DNA of 64,000 bases from Nematopogon swammerdamellus (Eukaryota; Arthropoda; Insecta; Lepidoptera; Adelidae). Shown piece after piece: positions 32,464 through 42,410 of this stretch (its first letter is position 1; each line of letters begins with the position of its first letter). The DNA lies in contig OX336340.1 of NCBI GenBank assembly GCA_946902875.1, positions 19,793,566 to 19,857,565 of the forward strand, read 5' to 3'. The notes below the pieces were generated by a model. That model had not been told where the DNA came from, ran no database searches, and saw only the letters and a list, made by a program, of their open reading frames with translations. Both the position numbers and the translations under genes were made by a program.

Positions 32464-32610
32464 TTTTTATGTAAACTGACACAGTTTGCTATATCACCTA
32501 TAACATCCGTGATGTCAGCCCATAACACCGGGTGAACTTAGGTGCCATGTCAGTGCTTCCCTTTGGTCGTGCCGGCTACACTAAACTGGACGGAAAATAC
32601 AAACTATTTC
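32464..32610 (-). mobile_element. 5S-like SINE fragment, left arm of an inverted pair
   Basis: T-run, then ATGTAAACTGACACAGTTTG, GATGTCAGCCCATAACACCG and GTGCCGGCTACACTAAACTG, in antisense; the head is missing. Confidence 0.85.
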
Positions 32611-32631
32611 GGGATATGACTCCCTTCTTTT

Positions 32632-32760
32632 TTTCCGTCCAGTTCAGTGAAGCCGGTACGACCGAAGAAAAGCACTGACATAGCACCTACTTCACCAGTT
32701 GTTACGAGCTGACATCTCGGATGTTGTATTGTAGGTGATGTTGCCACCGTGTCATTTTCC
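32632..32760 (+). mobile_element. 5S-like SINE fragment, right arm of an inverted pair
   Basis: TTCCGTCCAGTTCAGTGAAG, AAAGCACTGACATAGCACCT and TGATGTTGCCACCGTGTCA, sense orientation. It faces the copy at 32464-32610 across ~20 bp. Confidence 0.82.
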
Positions 32761-32904
32761 GTACCAGTATACAGTACGACCGTATCAGTAATATCTCTCT
32801 TCTGTGGTATCTATCAGTATACGCTCCGGTACGTAACTTGACGGGGCGTTATACGCATGGCTTTCGTTGGTATAACCACAGAATAACTAATAGGTACTGT
32901 GGTA

Positions 32905-33070
32905 TAACGCTGTCTGCGCCTCCCGCGCCTCCACCGCGCCGCCGCCGCCGCCGCCTCCGCCGCCGCCGCCGCCGTGCCGCCTCCGCACCGCACGCTGCTA
33001 CTGAGTTACCGCACCGCACCGCACCCCACCGCACCGTGCCATGCTGCCGCCGCGCGCGCCGCGCGCGCCG
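32905..33070. other. GC-rich (CCG)n-containing patch
   Basis: CCG/CGC triplet runs, then CGCACCGCACCGCACC-type repeats and GCGCGCGCCG. The frames are open because of the repeat; no gene is claimed. It ends abruptly at a 404-bp tandem duplication. Confidence 0.7.
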
Positions 33071-33880
33071 GCCGGTACCTATGTTGCTATGATATTTGCC
33101 ATACATACCTAAATGCCTATCTACCTATTACCTACCTACCTATTTTTATTTTAGTTTTCATCGATAGTCTATTTAGAGGTTTATAAAAAGTGGTAAGTAC
33201 ATGAACTAAAATAATTTGGAAGAAATTACAATAAAATGTTATTTAGGTAAAATAATAAAAAATCAAAAATTAGAATCACGCATCAGTTACATAAGCCACA
33301 ATCATTTTAATAATTAAAATAATAAAAAAGCAAAAAAAAAAAACATACGAAAGTGGGATTCGAACCCCGAACCATCAACTCTTTAGGCTGATAGCGACAA
33401 ACTACGCTAAATGTGACTTGAACGTGCGTAGCGAAATTAGCAGTCGCATGGTACATTATGTAGAATTCCCGAATGCCGGTACCTATGTTGCTATGATATT
33501 TGCCATACATACCTAAATGCCTATCTACCTATTACCTACCTACCTATTTTTATTTTAGTTTTCATCGATAGTCTATTTAGAGGTTTATAAAAAGTGGTAA
33601 GTACATGAACTAAAATAATTTGGAAGAAATTACAATAAAATGTTATTTAGGTAAAATAATAAAAAATAAAAAATTAGAATCACGCATCAGTTACATAAGC
33701 CACAATCATTTTAATAATTAAAATAAAAAAAAAGCAAAAAAAAAAAAACATACGAAAGTGGGATTGGAACCCCGAACCATCAACTCTTTAGGCTGATAGC
33801 GACAAACTACGCTAAATGTGACTTGAACGTGCGAAGCGAAATTAGCAGTCGCATGGTACATTATGTAGAATTCCCGAATG
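33071..33880. repeat. 404-bp tandem duplication carrying a tRNA-like SINE head
   Basis: GCCGGTACCTATGTTGCTAT starts at 33071 and again at 33475, and the copies are nearly identical. Near its end each copy has, on the minus strand, a tRNA-like piece with a perfect B box (GGTTCGAATCC), seen on plus as GGGATTCGAACCCCGAACC at 33355; the second copy has GATTGGAACCCC. CTACCTATTACCTACCTACC near the start may be the retroposon tail. Confidence 0.88.
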
Positions 33881-34002
33881 CTCAAGGTCGTTGGCGTTTG
33901 TCACGGCCTTAAATTGAAATTATTACAAGTTCAAATTACGTCCCATAAAAAGCTTGAAAAAAAGTTAACACCTAGAAAATAAATTTCTTTTTTTTTATGT
34001 AA

Positions 34003-34125
34003 ACCAGCATGGGTGGCTGTGCCGAGGGACCAATGGTGCAGTGGACAGAGCCAAAATCACCTCTCCTCCCGAAACCACGCTCAGTTAGGTGCCATGCCAG
34101 CAGATTTGCGGACTGTTGCTAAGCT
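34003..34125 (-). mobile_element. tRNA-derived SINE family B relative, truncated
   Basis: A T-run, then ATGTAAACCAGCATGGGTGG, GAGGGACCAATGGTGCAG and AAAATCACCT; it resembles the 3' part of family B and is closer to 49110-49235. The head is absent. Confidence 0.65.
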
Positions 34126-34679
34126 GTCTAGCCCGTTAATTAAAGGCGTCGGGGGACCGGTAAGTAAAACTACTTTGAGGTTTTTTGGTGTGCCGGGTTT
34201 TTTTTTTTAATTTCTAATTTTTATAATTCAATTTATACATATTATATTACATTAATTTTGTATCCGCAACTTTGTATTGTGTACAAGCGTATTTCTGTTA
34301 TTCCAAATGTGTCCATATCATAGTGTTAGGAGAAGTGTGAAGACGCCCCAGTAGCAATCACGTCCTCCGGCTCCCATCCCCACCCCCGCCTGCTCAAATC
34401 CTCTCTTTGGTTAACTTTTGGGATAGCGGTCGATTACACAGCAATTTGAGTAAGAGGGTAGGGGGTTCGCCTACGACTCGGACGCGTAATTTAGAAGTTT
34501 TTGGGGCGAAAACTAACTTTGAACTATTCATTTTGAGTTTTCGAGTCCTTCGTTTGTTGGTTTGGAACGAATATCTTGGTTCATGTTCTTTCAGGTGTTT
34601 AATCAAATAAAATAATAGATTTTCGTCATTCGTGTGGTAGACTCGCCGAAGAGACGACGACCGTTGAAGTAACCGTGCC

Positions 34680-34811
34680 CTGCACTGGCTGCCGTGGACA
34701 GGAAAATGGAGTGTGGGAAGACCACCCGCCAGGTGGGACGACGACATCAAGTACGTCGGCGGAAAGCAGTGGTTCCGTACCGCTGAAGGGCTCCCGGACT
34801 GGAGGAGAATG
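34680..34811 (+). pseudogene. RTE-type LINE, C-terminal fragment, part 1
   Basis: The frame reads LHWLPWTGKWSVGRPPARW, DDDIKYVGGKQWFRTA and EGLPDW, the GRPxxRWxDDI...GxxWxxxA...W pattern at the C-terminus of RTE-type reverse transcriptases. It breaks off at WRR where another LINE's 3' end begins. Confidence 0.75.
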
Positions 34812-34886
34812 TCCATGGGTATCGTTAGACATCTACTTGTAGGGGAAACGATGCCACATGTCGCTGTACCCATAAAAAAATAATAA
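34808..34886 (+). mobile_element. LINE 3'-end insertion
   Basis: ATGTCCATGGGTATCGTTAG and ATGCCACATGTCGC with an A-rich tail match the end of the LINE at 22436-22500. It separates two pieces of the RTE C-terminus. Confidence 0.75.
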
Positions 34887-34890
34887 AATT

Positions 34891-34929
34891 GAAGAGGCGT
34901 ATGTCCAGCAGTGGACGCTTACACGCTGA
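34891..34929 (+). pseudogene. RTE-type LINE, C-terminal fragment, part 2
   Basis: EEAYVQQWTLTR and a stop; this is the terminal motif of the RTE protein interrupted at 34811. Confidence 0.7.
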
Positions 34930-35214
34930 CTGACTGTGTGGTAGGTACACCACTCTCAACTTAAAACAAAAACAAAATAGGTAATAACGTCCAAATCCAA
35001 GTCTCAAGTAATTTAGTCAGAAAAATTTGCAATGTCAACGGATATGCCCTCACGCGTCTTTCCGCGTCCGGGTCGCTCACTCAGTGATGTCGCGTCCCCG
35101 AGTTAAATTTAATTTACTTACCTGTCCCCCGACGCCTTTAATTAACTAAGCGTAAATTATTTTTGACTTTTTAATGATTATTGATTTTTTTTATTGGAAT
35201 TTAACTTTTATTTC

Positions 35215-35465
35215 AAGCTTTTTAAGAGACGTAATAGGAAAATTCCCGATGATCTTCGAATCAGCTGAGCTGATCTTCATCAAACATAGCTAAGAACTAT
35301 ACCTAACGGTTAAACCAGCTGTTGAACCAGCTTTCTAATAAAAAATCCGCATCCAAGTCGGTTCATCCGTTTGGGAGCTACGATGCCACAGACAGACACA
35401 GAGACAGACAGACAGACATAGGCATGAAACTTATAACACCCCTATTTTTGCGTCGGGGGTACACA
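35215..35465 (+). mobile_element. Family G retroposon fragment
   Basis: It contains GATGATCTTCGAATCAGCTG, AACCAGCTTTCTAATAAAA, GTTTGGGAGCTACGATGCC, an ACAGACAGACAGACA run and ATAACACCCCTATTTTTGCG, TCGGGGG. Inverse copy at 31505-31740. Confidence 0.78.
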
Positions 35466-35795
35466 AACCGAAGAAGTCGAAGTTTCTTCTGTAGAATATA
35501 CGCAATCAACTGGGGACATGAAGTTGTGTTTGCTTAGGTTTCGCTATTTACTGTTACTCGGTTCTGAAAATAACTATCCTGAAGATATTCTGTTGCGGCG
35601 AACATTTCTGTATCCGATATATGAACTTATTGAACTTAACTTAACCCAGCACACTCATGAATGAGACCCAGAACTAGGCTAGCATTAAAATTTTGAAGAA
35701 ACTGTGAATAAAAATATATATGTCTAACGAATAATTTACAATTTTCATAAATGCATTGATATTTTTTTCAAATACCACATACCGATAGTTTTGGC
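35466..35795. other. No supported gene
   Basis: Nothing recognised. Confidence 0.4.
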
Positions 35796-36155
35796 GTTCC
35801 GTATCAGTACTGAGGGCTATTAATAAGACTACGCCGTCTGTCTGTCCGTCCTACTGCTATATATTTTGAATCTTAATAGGTAGCCGGTTGACAATTTCAC
35901 AGAACATTTTGTTATAATTAAAGCAAAAAATTTAAGGGTAATACAAGGGTAATAAGGGGATACAGGATACGTGTGTTTTTCAGCGCCATCTACCGAACGA
36001 TTATTAAAAATTTTGACTACGAAGGGTAACAGATAGATGGCGCGAGGGAGCCCATTTAATAAAATTAGATACGAAGGGCTCAATATATCAATACAAAATA
36101 AGCTGTGCCGAACGCCAGATACGTGCGAGTCCGACCAATTGATTGCTGCGCATAC
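35796..36155 (-). mobile_element. Family D retroposon, diverged
   Basis: In antisense: TTAATAAGACTACGCCGTCT, GTCTGTCCGTCC, AATAGGTAGCCGGTTGACAA, GCGCCATCTACCGAACG and GATACGTGCGAGTCCGACC at the head. Confidence 0.8.
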
Positions 36156-36780
36156 TCGCTATACGTGCAAAAAGTAACATAATGGTTGCGAAACCCTCTG
36201 TTCCCACGTTCTCACTTAACAGGTTTTTTTTTCTTTCTCCTCAATGTTAGTTGTCCATCGGAGATTTCGCTTATTAATCAGACTTTAAGTACAATAACAA
36301 TATTGAACCCGTATGAATATTGAATGAAACGACTGCATTGTAGTTTCTCCTTCTTTACTCTGAATTTGAATTCATTGCGCTTTCACCCACTCATATTGGC
36401 CGATATTATGCTAACGAAAAAAAAAACCGTGCCAATCCACTGCCGTTCTGGTGAAGTGGGAAGAAGGCGAGGGCCAGATGCCGCCAATTGTGTCACAGGC
36501 AAAAACATACAAAAATATAGAACTGCTATTGCAAAACATTGCATACAATTTACTTCGTCTCTAATATTTTTTATAAATACATACCATTTGCGGTATTGCT
36601 CGTAACAATTATTAATTTAATTTCGATCAGGATAGCGCCATCTATGCGATATTCCCTTCAACGTATTCTTTCGCAACCTAGCTTTATTATTTTATTGTTT
36701 TATTCTTTATTCATCATCCATAGACTGTACACTGCACTCGGATTGGTTATATTATAAAATTTAACGTTTAGCATTATGCC
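36156..36780. other. No supported gene
   Basis: AT-rich. The open frames (for example 36324-36605) carry no motif. Confidence 0.4.
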
Positions 36781-37615
36781 AGTTTGATTATCATAGCGAA
36801 GAAGAACTGGCAAGAAACTTCGCTGGATACTTTTTTTTGTACGTCCACTTAGTCTACATTTACAAATATGTTTTCCACTGCCTACATACCACGAATTAGC
36901 ACTATTTCTATAAATTTATCGCAAATACAACATTCTCACAAATACACAGCTTACTACCAATACAATGGTTCGACTTCAAAAGACTCATAGATGACGCTCA
37001 GGGCCAATGCTTACGCGCTGCATACGCGCTGCCCAGCCAACGAGGAGCGTTGCAACGTCCGTTCGTACTTTCGTGACGTTGAATTTTTTCAAAGTTAGGC
37101 CACCGTTCCAGACGTGAGTTAAAAAGCTTCGCTTCAAAAACACAAAAATTGTGATAGACGATTCCTACGTCCGATTTTTTTTTTTATAGAAGACGAATCC
37201 AAACGGTCCCAAGTCCCAAAGCTTAATAAACACAATACGCACACATTTAAGACTTCGCCTCCTCTACGAAGCAGAGGCTTCGTCTATCGTATTGGCTTCT
37301 TTGCTATATCACTTGTGCATTAGCATGAGAATGGAAGAGGCTGCGTCTGTGCTCGGGAAGTATCGCAATCCGATATGTCTGCGTCTAATGGATATGTAAT
37401 AGAATACTGAACTCACTTCGCTACTTATAACGTTTCTCATCAAAGAAAGCGCTTTTGGGAAAGTGTTTGGTTTTGTTTGTGAAGTGTCCTTTACTGAGAT
37501 ATGATTCCTTTTATATGATGCCGTATTGGAGGACAAAGTAAATTATTTTTCCTTCTTGTCATTTATTATTTCTGCATACTTTGTGGGATTTAGATATACC
37601 ACGAGTATATAGGCT
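36781..37615. other. Weak LINE 3'-UTR trace, then no supported gene
   Basis: GCGAAGAAGAACTGGCAAGA at ~36800 resembles the inverse of TTGCCAGTTCTTCGCTG at 52478, suggesting LINE remnants. 36870-37615 shows nothing else. Confidence 0.35.
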
Positions 37616-37735
37616 AGGTGGACAGATGACCTAAAAAAGGTAGCCGGGAGCGGATGGATGAGAAGAGCGGAAGACCACGTGTGGTGGCGTGCCTTGGGAG
37701 AGGCCTATGTACAGCAATGGACCGATACAGGCTGA
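37616..37735 (+). pseudogene. RTE-type LINE C-terminus
   Basis: An uninterrupted end of an RTE-like protein: RWTDDLKKVAGSGWMRRAED, then W, ALGEAYVQQWTDTG and a stop inside the TGATGATGATGAT tail. The rest of the ORF is missing upstream (5' truncation). Confidence 0.88.
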
Positions 37736-37797
37736 TGATGATGATATCCTATTATATAATATACATTTCTGAAAGTAGGGTTTTACATATTATATAT

Positions 37798-38121
37798 ATA
37801 CATACCACACGCGTCCCGACAATCAGGGTAAGCAGAGTAGTCGGAGTTGTGCTGCAAGCACTTTTGTAAATTACAGCACAACACCGACCACCACATTTAA
37901 CAAATTATTGATATATTATTAGGACAAGGTAAACTATCAAGCAGCAAATACGGCACGAAGACCCTACCTGCTGCATGACTCGGTGGAAGGACCGTGCCAA
38001 GGTGGCTAACCGGTAGCCTTTATGTACGGCATCTTGTCCTTATCCCTGAGTCACCTTTTACGACATGCACGGGGAGAGATGCAGTGGAGCTATTATTTTT
38101 AAGTACCGATCCCACACGGTA
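37798..38121 (-). mobile_element. Family C retroposon, full length
   Basis: From CATACCACACGCGTCCCGAC through ACAACACCGACCACC, ACTATCAAGCAGCAAATA, GACTCGGTGGAAGGACCGTG and TACGACATGCACGGGGAGAG to ATCCCACACGGTA. Confidence 0.85.
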
Positions 38122-38189
38122 GGGTTTTATATTAAAAACATATATGTTTCTAATTTAATATTTTCAACCTTTTCATGGTTAGAAACTAC

Positions 38190-38300
38190 ATTGTTTTATA
38201 GAACCTGAAATGGTTGTACTGTGAACGTGATATCAGCCCTTTATACCTTATTTAACTAGGTGCCATGTCAGTGCATGGCTTTTGGTCTTACCGGCTAAAT
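38190..38300 (-). mobile_element. 5S-like SINE, heavily diverged fragment
   Basis: ATATCAGCCCTTTATACC, ACTAGGTGCCATGTCAGTGC and TCTTACCGGCTAAAT still follow the antisense order of the family, at low identity. Confidence 0.6.
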
Positions 38301-38550
38301 GAGCTTCAACTTGGCCGCTTTCCTGTTTCAATCAGTGAGGCCGACGTTCTTACGTACTCACCAGTAGGAGGAAAGCTGTCTCGACCAATGAACATTTGTA
38401 CACCGGAGTGCAGCGGAACATTGATATGCCGAGCGGCAACAGGATGGCCGCCCTCGCCAGATCCACCATGGCCTGGTGGAAGAGCAGTCCGTGTGACCAT
38501 CTGTGGACAATAAACAATGTTAAATGTAAGGCCAATCACACCAGAATTGT

Positions 38551-38937
38551 CAGCCTCGATAGCTCAGTGGTGGAAACAGTCAACTGTCGCTATTGAATGT
38601 TAAGCAACGCTGGGTGCGGTCAGTTCTTGGATGGGTGACCGCTGACCGTTGGAGGCTGACCGAGGTTCGGATTCCTCGTAAAACTGTAGGTCCCTTCCCT
38701 CCTAATCTTACTTGGTGGTAGGGTTTAATCCGCCCGGGTTGGTACCACCGCACTGAATGAAACGTCGGTCGAAACGGCTATGTAAATAGTTTGTGTTTTC
38801 CGACCAGTTCAGTGTAGCCGGCACGATCAAAGGGGGAAGCACTGACATGACACCTAGTTCACCCGGTGTTATGGGCTGACATCACGGACGTTATAGGTGA
38901 TGTAGCCAACCGTGTCAGTTTAAATGAAAAAAAAAAA
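38551..38937 (+). mobile_element. 5S/tRNA-like chimeric SINE, full-length reference copy
   Basis: It opens CAGCCTCGATAGCTCAGTGG, a perfect tRNA-type A box. GTTAAGCAACGCTGGG and GTTCTTGGATGGGTGACCGC at 38599-38645 match the A-box/C-box region of insect 5S rRNA. GGTTCGGATTCC at 38664 is a B-box-like string with one extra base. The body follows (GGTAGGGTTTAATCCGCCCG, GCACTGAATGAAACGTCGGT, TTATGGGCTGACATCACG) and ends CCAACCGTGTCAGTTT with an A-tail. RNA polymerase III transcription is inferred from the boxes. Confidence 0.9.
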
Positions 38938-39833
38938 TTTGAAATTTTGTAGAATATAGAATTATGAGACACATTGTTGTCTCAGACGTCTAACATTTCA
39001 GGGGCTTACCTGGGCTAGTCTGATTTACAGGGGCCTGCCGTCATTGGGCGAGCCCTCATAAATCAGCTTCGCTATATTGTATCAGCTGAGCTCCCTTTTC
39101 GTCGTCAAGCGTTTGTTTAAAGTTTAAGTAATTACATATTTTTTAACTTTTGTTCGTTAACATGTGTGACGAGTAAATAATTTTTCTTTCTTTGTGTCTT
39201 TCTTTCTTTCTTTCTCTCTTTCTTTCTTCCTTTCTTCCTTTCTTTCTGAAAGAGAGGCATTTATAGAAAAGGGCGGTGACGACGAGGAGGCCTATGTCCA
39301 TCAGTGAATAACTTATGAAACCATTTGCAATTACTTTTGAGATCCGTAAAAATGCACACTATGAAAATAACTATAAAGACAAGAAATAGTTAAAAGTAAT
39401 TAGGAGATAAATGAAACACTTAAAATTATAGACTTTTGCATTTTTGATTTGTTACAACAAAGTTTACCTCATCGCTTACATACAGTTATCATAAAATATC
39501 AGAAAGATCCTTACAATGATGAAACTGTAACATTGGACAGACTAAGCCAAATAGACAATCATATTAAAGGAGATCGTATCGCTTGTTGCGAATCCAGCAT
39601 CGTGGACATTTTACGATTTCTTTTATAGGAAACGTAAGGAGGTTTATTTTCCAGTAGAAGAAATGAGAGATTATTGGGTGTTTTACTTGTAAAATGTGTT
39701 GTTACTTGAATCATTTGTGTCTAAGAGAAGATACATTTTCCTATTCATAATCAATGCAGCGTTGGTAATCACATAGTAGAGAAAGATATGGCATTATTCT
39801 ATATCGCAGAAACGTGCGATGTACATTCTTCAT
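38938..39833. other. No gene; (CTTT)n microsatellite and an RTE trace
   Basis: CTTT/CTTC repeats lie at 39188-39246. At 39285 the frame EEAYVHQ-stop is the last trace of an RTE C-terminus. Nothing else is supported. Confidence 0.5.
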
Positions 39834-40185
39834 TACACACCGCACGCTTTATCCCGACAATCGGGGTAAGCAGAGTAAAAGGTGTTGTGCTGCAAGTACT
39901 CTGGTAAATTACAGCACAACACCGACCACCACGTTTAGCAAAGTATTCGGACAAGATAACTATCAAGGAGCATGTAAGGCACGAATGCCCACCTGCTGCA
40001 TGACTCGGTGGAAGGACCGTGCCAAGGTGAGAGATTGCTATCCTGTCGCCCTTTGGCAAGGCATCTCGTCCTTATCCCTTAGTCGCCTTTTACGACATGC
40101 ATGGGGAGAGTTGCAGTAGGGCTATTTTATTTTTAAGTACCGGCCCCACACGGTACTCTTTTTAAGTACCGGCCCCACACGGTAC
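39834..40185 (-). mobile_element. Family C retroposon with a duplicated end
   Basis: A full copy from CACACCGCACGCTTTATCCC to ACCGGCCCCACACGGTAC (40155). The final 30 bp, TTTTTAAGTACCGGCCCCAC onward, are then repeated once more up to 40185. Confidence 0.85.
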
Positions 40186-40660
40186 GTATGTAAGTACCTC
40201 GTATTAATGTTAGGTTATTAAGTACCTACTTATGAAATATTTTATTAACAAAGTATTTATCTACAACGATTTTGCATTAAAAAATGCATTAACCTCAGCA
40301 ACTATTGAAGGAAGCAGCGAGCAAAGTGCATTAAAGTTTTAGCCAGCCACGCGCTACATACTTTGAAAAGAGTTTTACGGATTTTTTACGAGGAAATGAA
40401 GCAAGCTTAAAAGTTAAGCGCATTAGCCTACCTTTTCAGGTCCATGGGTGCCTGTGTGTTTGAAGAGTTCTCTTATTCCTATCTAACTATGGTAACTATG
40501 TATACGATGAAACATCGAAAGACTTCAAAAAACTAATTTTATATTTTTATCTTACTCATCATCAAATTCAAAATCAAACTTGATTTTATGTGAGAACTGT
40601 TATAAAAATAGCACTTCCTATTTCTTAATCTTCTTATTATGTTCGCTTATTATGTTTTAC
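40186..40660. other. No supported gene
   Basis: AT-rich; nothing recognised. Confidence 0.4.
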
Positions 40661-40664
40661 AGGT

Positions 40665-40790
40665 TACTATCACGGGCGATGCCCTGAGGAGCTAGCATCC
40701 CTTATTCCCTGCCATTCGTCCTATCTCCGCAACACTTGTCGCCGAGAGACTTATGATTATGATTTAAGGGTGAGAGTTAGGACCCATGAG
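40665..40790 (+). pseudogene. LINE reverse transcriptase C-terminal fragment
   Basis: YYHGRCPEELASLIPCHSSY and LRNTCRRE correspond to the FYRLFHGECSEEL region of the 19.5-22.5 kb LINE, at moderate similarity, so from a related family. A similar antisense fragment is at 49225-49300. Confidence 0.7.
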
Positions 40791-40838
40791 CCCTGTTGTC
40801 ACTGCGACCTGGATAGATCTATTGTGATCTCTCTAAAA

Positions 40839-41120
40839 TTATAGCTCACCTCCAAGTCCGATCTCAGCTATGAACCGAATCACATTCTTGGGGTTGAGGT
40901 CCTGTATTTGGCATGGGTTAAAGATGTAGCCCCCAACAATACGGCTTCTACTGTGAATGAGCAGTTCGCATTCACAAAGGATGTGTATGGGCGTTTCATC
41001 CACTTTTATGCAGAATCTGCACACCGGTGTGTCGAGAGACTTAGCAGCTTTTTGTTGCACCATGTTGTTGACAACCCACTGGTATTGAGAACCCATCGCG
41101 CATCGGTTCTCAAAATAGTT
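40839..41120 (-). pseudogene. LINE C-terminal fragment with a CxxC...H...C knuckle
   Basis: The minus-strand frame reads STPVCRF-like CRFCIKVDETPIHILCECE, followed by GGYIFNP and NPKNVIRFIAEIGL. The CxxC-x8-HxxxxC pattern after a reverse transcriptase/RNase H region is characteristic of R1/I/Jockey-type LINE ends. The upstream part is missing or frameshifted. Confidence 0.7.
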
Positions 41121-41242
41121 TCTAGTTTCGCACCGCTAGGGTGTGCGTGACTTCCGGCGAGGGTGTTTCCCGAGTCCTTTAACCTGGGTGTATTCAAAAG
41201 TCGTATTAGCAGGCTCATTCGTCACAGCCTGTTTACATTAAA

Positions 41243-41330
41243 CATAAAAAAAGCGATCAAGCGAGTCTAACTCGCCTGGAGAGTGTTCCGTTCCATTCCG
41301 TTTTCCGTGAGAACTTTAAGACTTAGTTTC
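41243..41330 (+). mobile_element. Family D retroposon, head fragment
   Basis: AAAAAAGCGATCAAGCGAGTC, AACTCGC and GGAGAGTGTTCCGTTCC resemble the family D 5' end; the rest is missing. Confidence 0.5.
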
Positions 41331-41395
41331 CTGTAAATTATAAGAAAGGCCCTATATTTCCTATTTTTTTCTCTAATATTTTTGGCTCTACTCTA

Positions 41396-41455
41396 ATCAT
41401 CATCATCATCAGTCTGTATCGGTCCACTGCTGGACATAGGCCTGTCTCTACTCTA
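41396..41455 (-). pseudogene. RTE-type LINE 3' terminus
   Basis: In antisense, AYVQQWTDTD and a stop are embedded in a TGATGATGATGATGA tail, seen as ATCATCATCATC on plus. Confidence 0.75.
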
Positions 41456-42134
41456 TATGTCAGGAAAATAGATAGAGTATGATAAGTATGTTTATAGACA
41501 CAAAACAAAAAGTAATACAGAACCTAACTTCCGATACATTTGTAACTTGTCTCTTAACTTCTTATCATATGATTGATCCTTTTAGGAAAAAGGTCCAGCT
41601 CTAATGTCGCCTAATGTCCGAGTTCGGCCGTCGGAACGTAAGTAGTTTTTTTTTCTCCCGAAATACTCGGAGTGATCAGCAGAAAAACGGATACCCTGCG
41701 ACATGTCCCCTAATCTTTTCGGATTAACCGTTCGGATTGCCCGGCAATGTCCATCGTCGGGATAAGTAGCTCCGTCTATGGCATGTAGGAGTATCCAGAG
41801 GAAATATTTTAAGCCGTCTCTGGGTGATGAAGTGGTCTAGTGATTGATGACCGAAAAGGACGCCCGTCCTGATCCATCTCGAGTAGGTACTCATCGTAAT
41901 AGTGTCCGCGACGTTGTATGTACTAGTACCAGTATCTACTAGGTAGCAGGTAGCTTTGTTTCAAAGTGAGATCGCTTTAATGGCCTCTGGTGAAATATGC
42001 TTGTGTTTTGTCGTCCGTTTTGTCTTTTGTAAAATCTGGAGAATAGTAATTTTAAGTTTTAAATTTAATTTCGATCACGTAATAACGCGTTTATTTCACG
42101 CTTCAAACTTTTTAATCTTGGTTTTAGCCAAGGT
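41456..42134. other. No supported gene
   Basis: Nothing recognised. Confidence 0.4.
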
Positions 42135-42410
42135 TAAAAAGTCGGCCACAAAAAAAAAACTGTTAAAACACGTTTCTTGTATTATGGTATTAATTGTTCA
42201 CTTTTTCATGTTTTTATTATGTGTTGTATTTTTCTATTTATGTATGCCGCCAAAATAACACATATTCTGTGAAAATTTCAACCGGCTAGCTATTACAGTT
42301 CCAAAGATACAGCCATCGAACGGACGGACGGACGGACGGACAGACAGACAGACAGACAGGCAGACGTTCTTTAGTAATAAGCTTCCGTAAGGGGTACGGA
42401 AACCTAAAAT
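42135..42410 (+). mobile_element. Family D retroposon, 3' two-thirds
   Basis: AATAACACATATTCTGTGAA, TTTCAACCGGCTAGCTATTA, then a GGACGGACGGAC/ACAGACAGACAG run and TTTAGTAATAAGCTTCCGTA. Confidence 0.8.

Larger units (their letters stand above)
31821..33912. repeat. Inverted repeat pair bounding a 2.1-kb composite
   Basis: AAGGCGGTGACAAACGCCAA at 31821 is matched at 33893-33912 by its reverse complement with one mismatch, and the AT-rich outer flanks also resemble each other. The interior holds SINEs, a GC-rich patch and a 404-bp duplication, so if this is one element it has been filled by later insertions. Confidence 0.5.
34134..35150. mobile_element. ~1-kb element with GGCGTCGGGGGAC inverted ends
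   Basis: TTAATTAAAGGCGTCGGGGG at 34137 and its inverse CCCCCGACGCCTTTAATTAA at 35125 form near-perfect ends of ~33 bp, related to the MITEs at 13386 and 62385. The interior contains LINE fragments, so it appears to be a larger or invaded member. Confidence 0.6.

Noticed and set aside
32838..33186. Arg/Pro-rich ORFs in the GC-rich patch
   Set aside because: Translations of (CCG)n and CGCACC repeats on both strands; no exon signals.
38599..38645. 5S rRNA gene
   Set aside because: Only the internal promoter half matches; the head and body are SINE sequence with an A-tail, repeated through the window.
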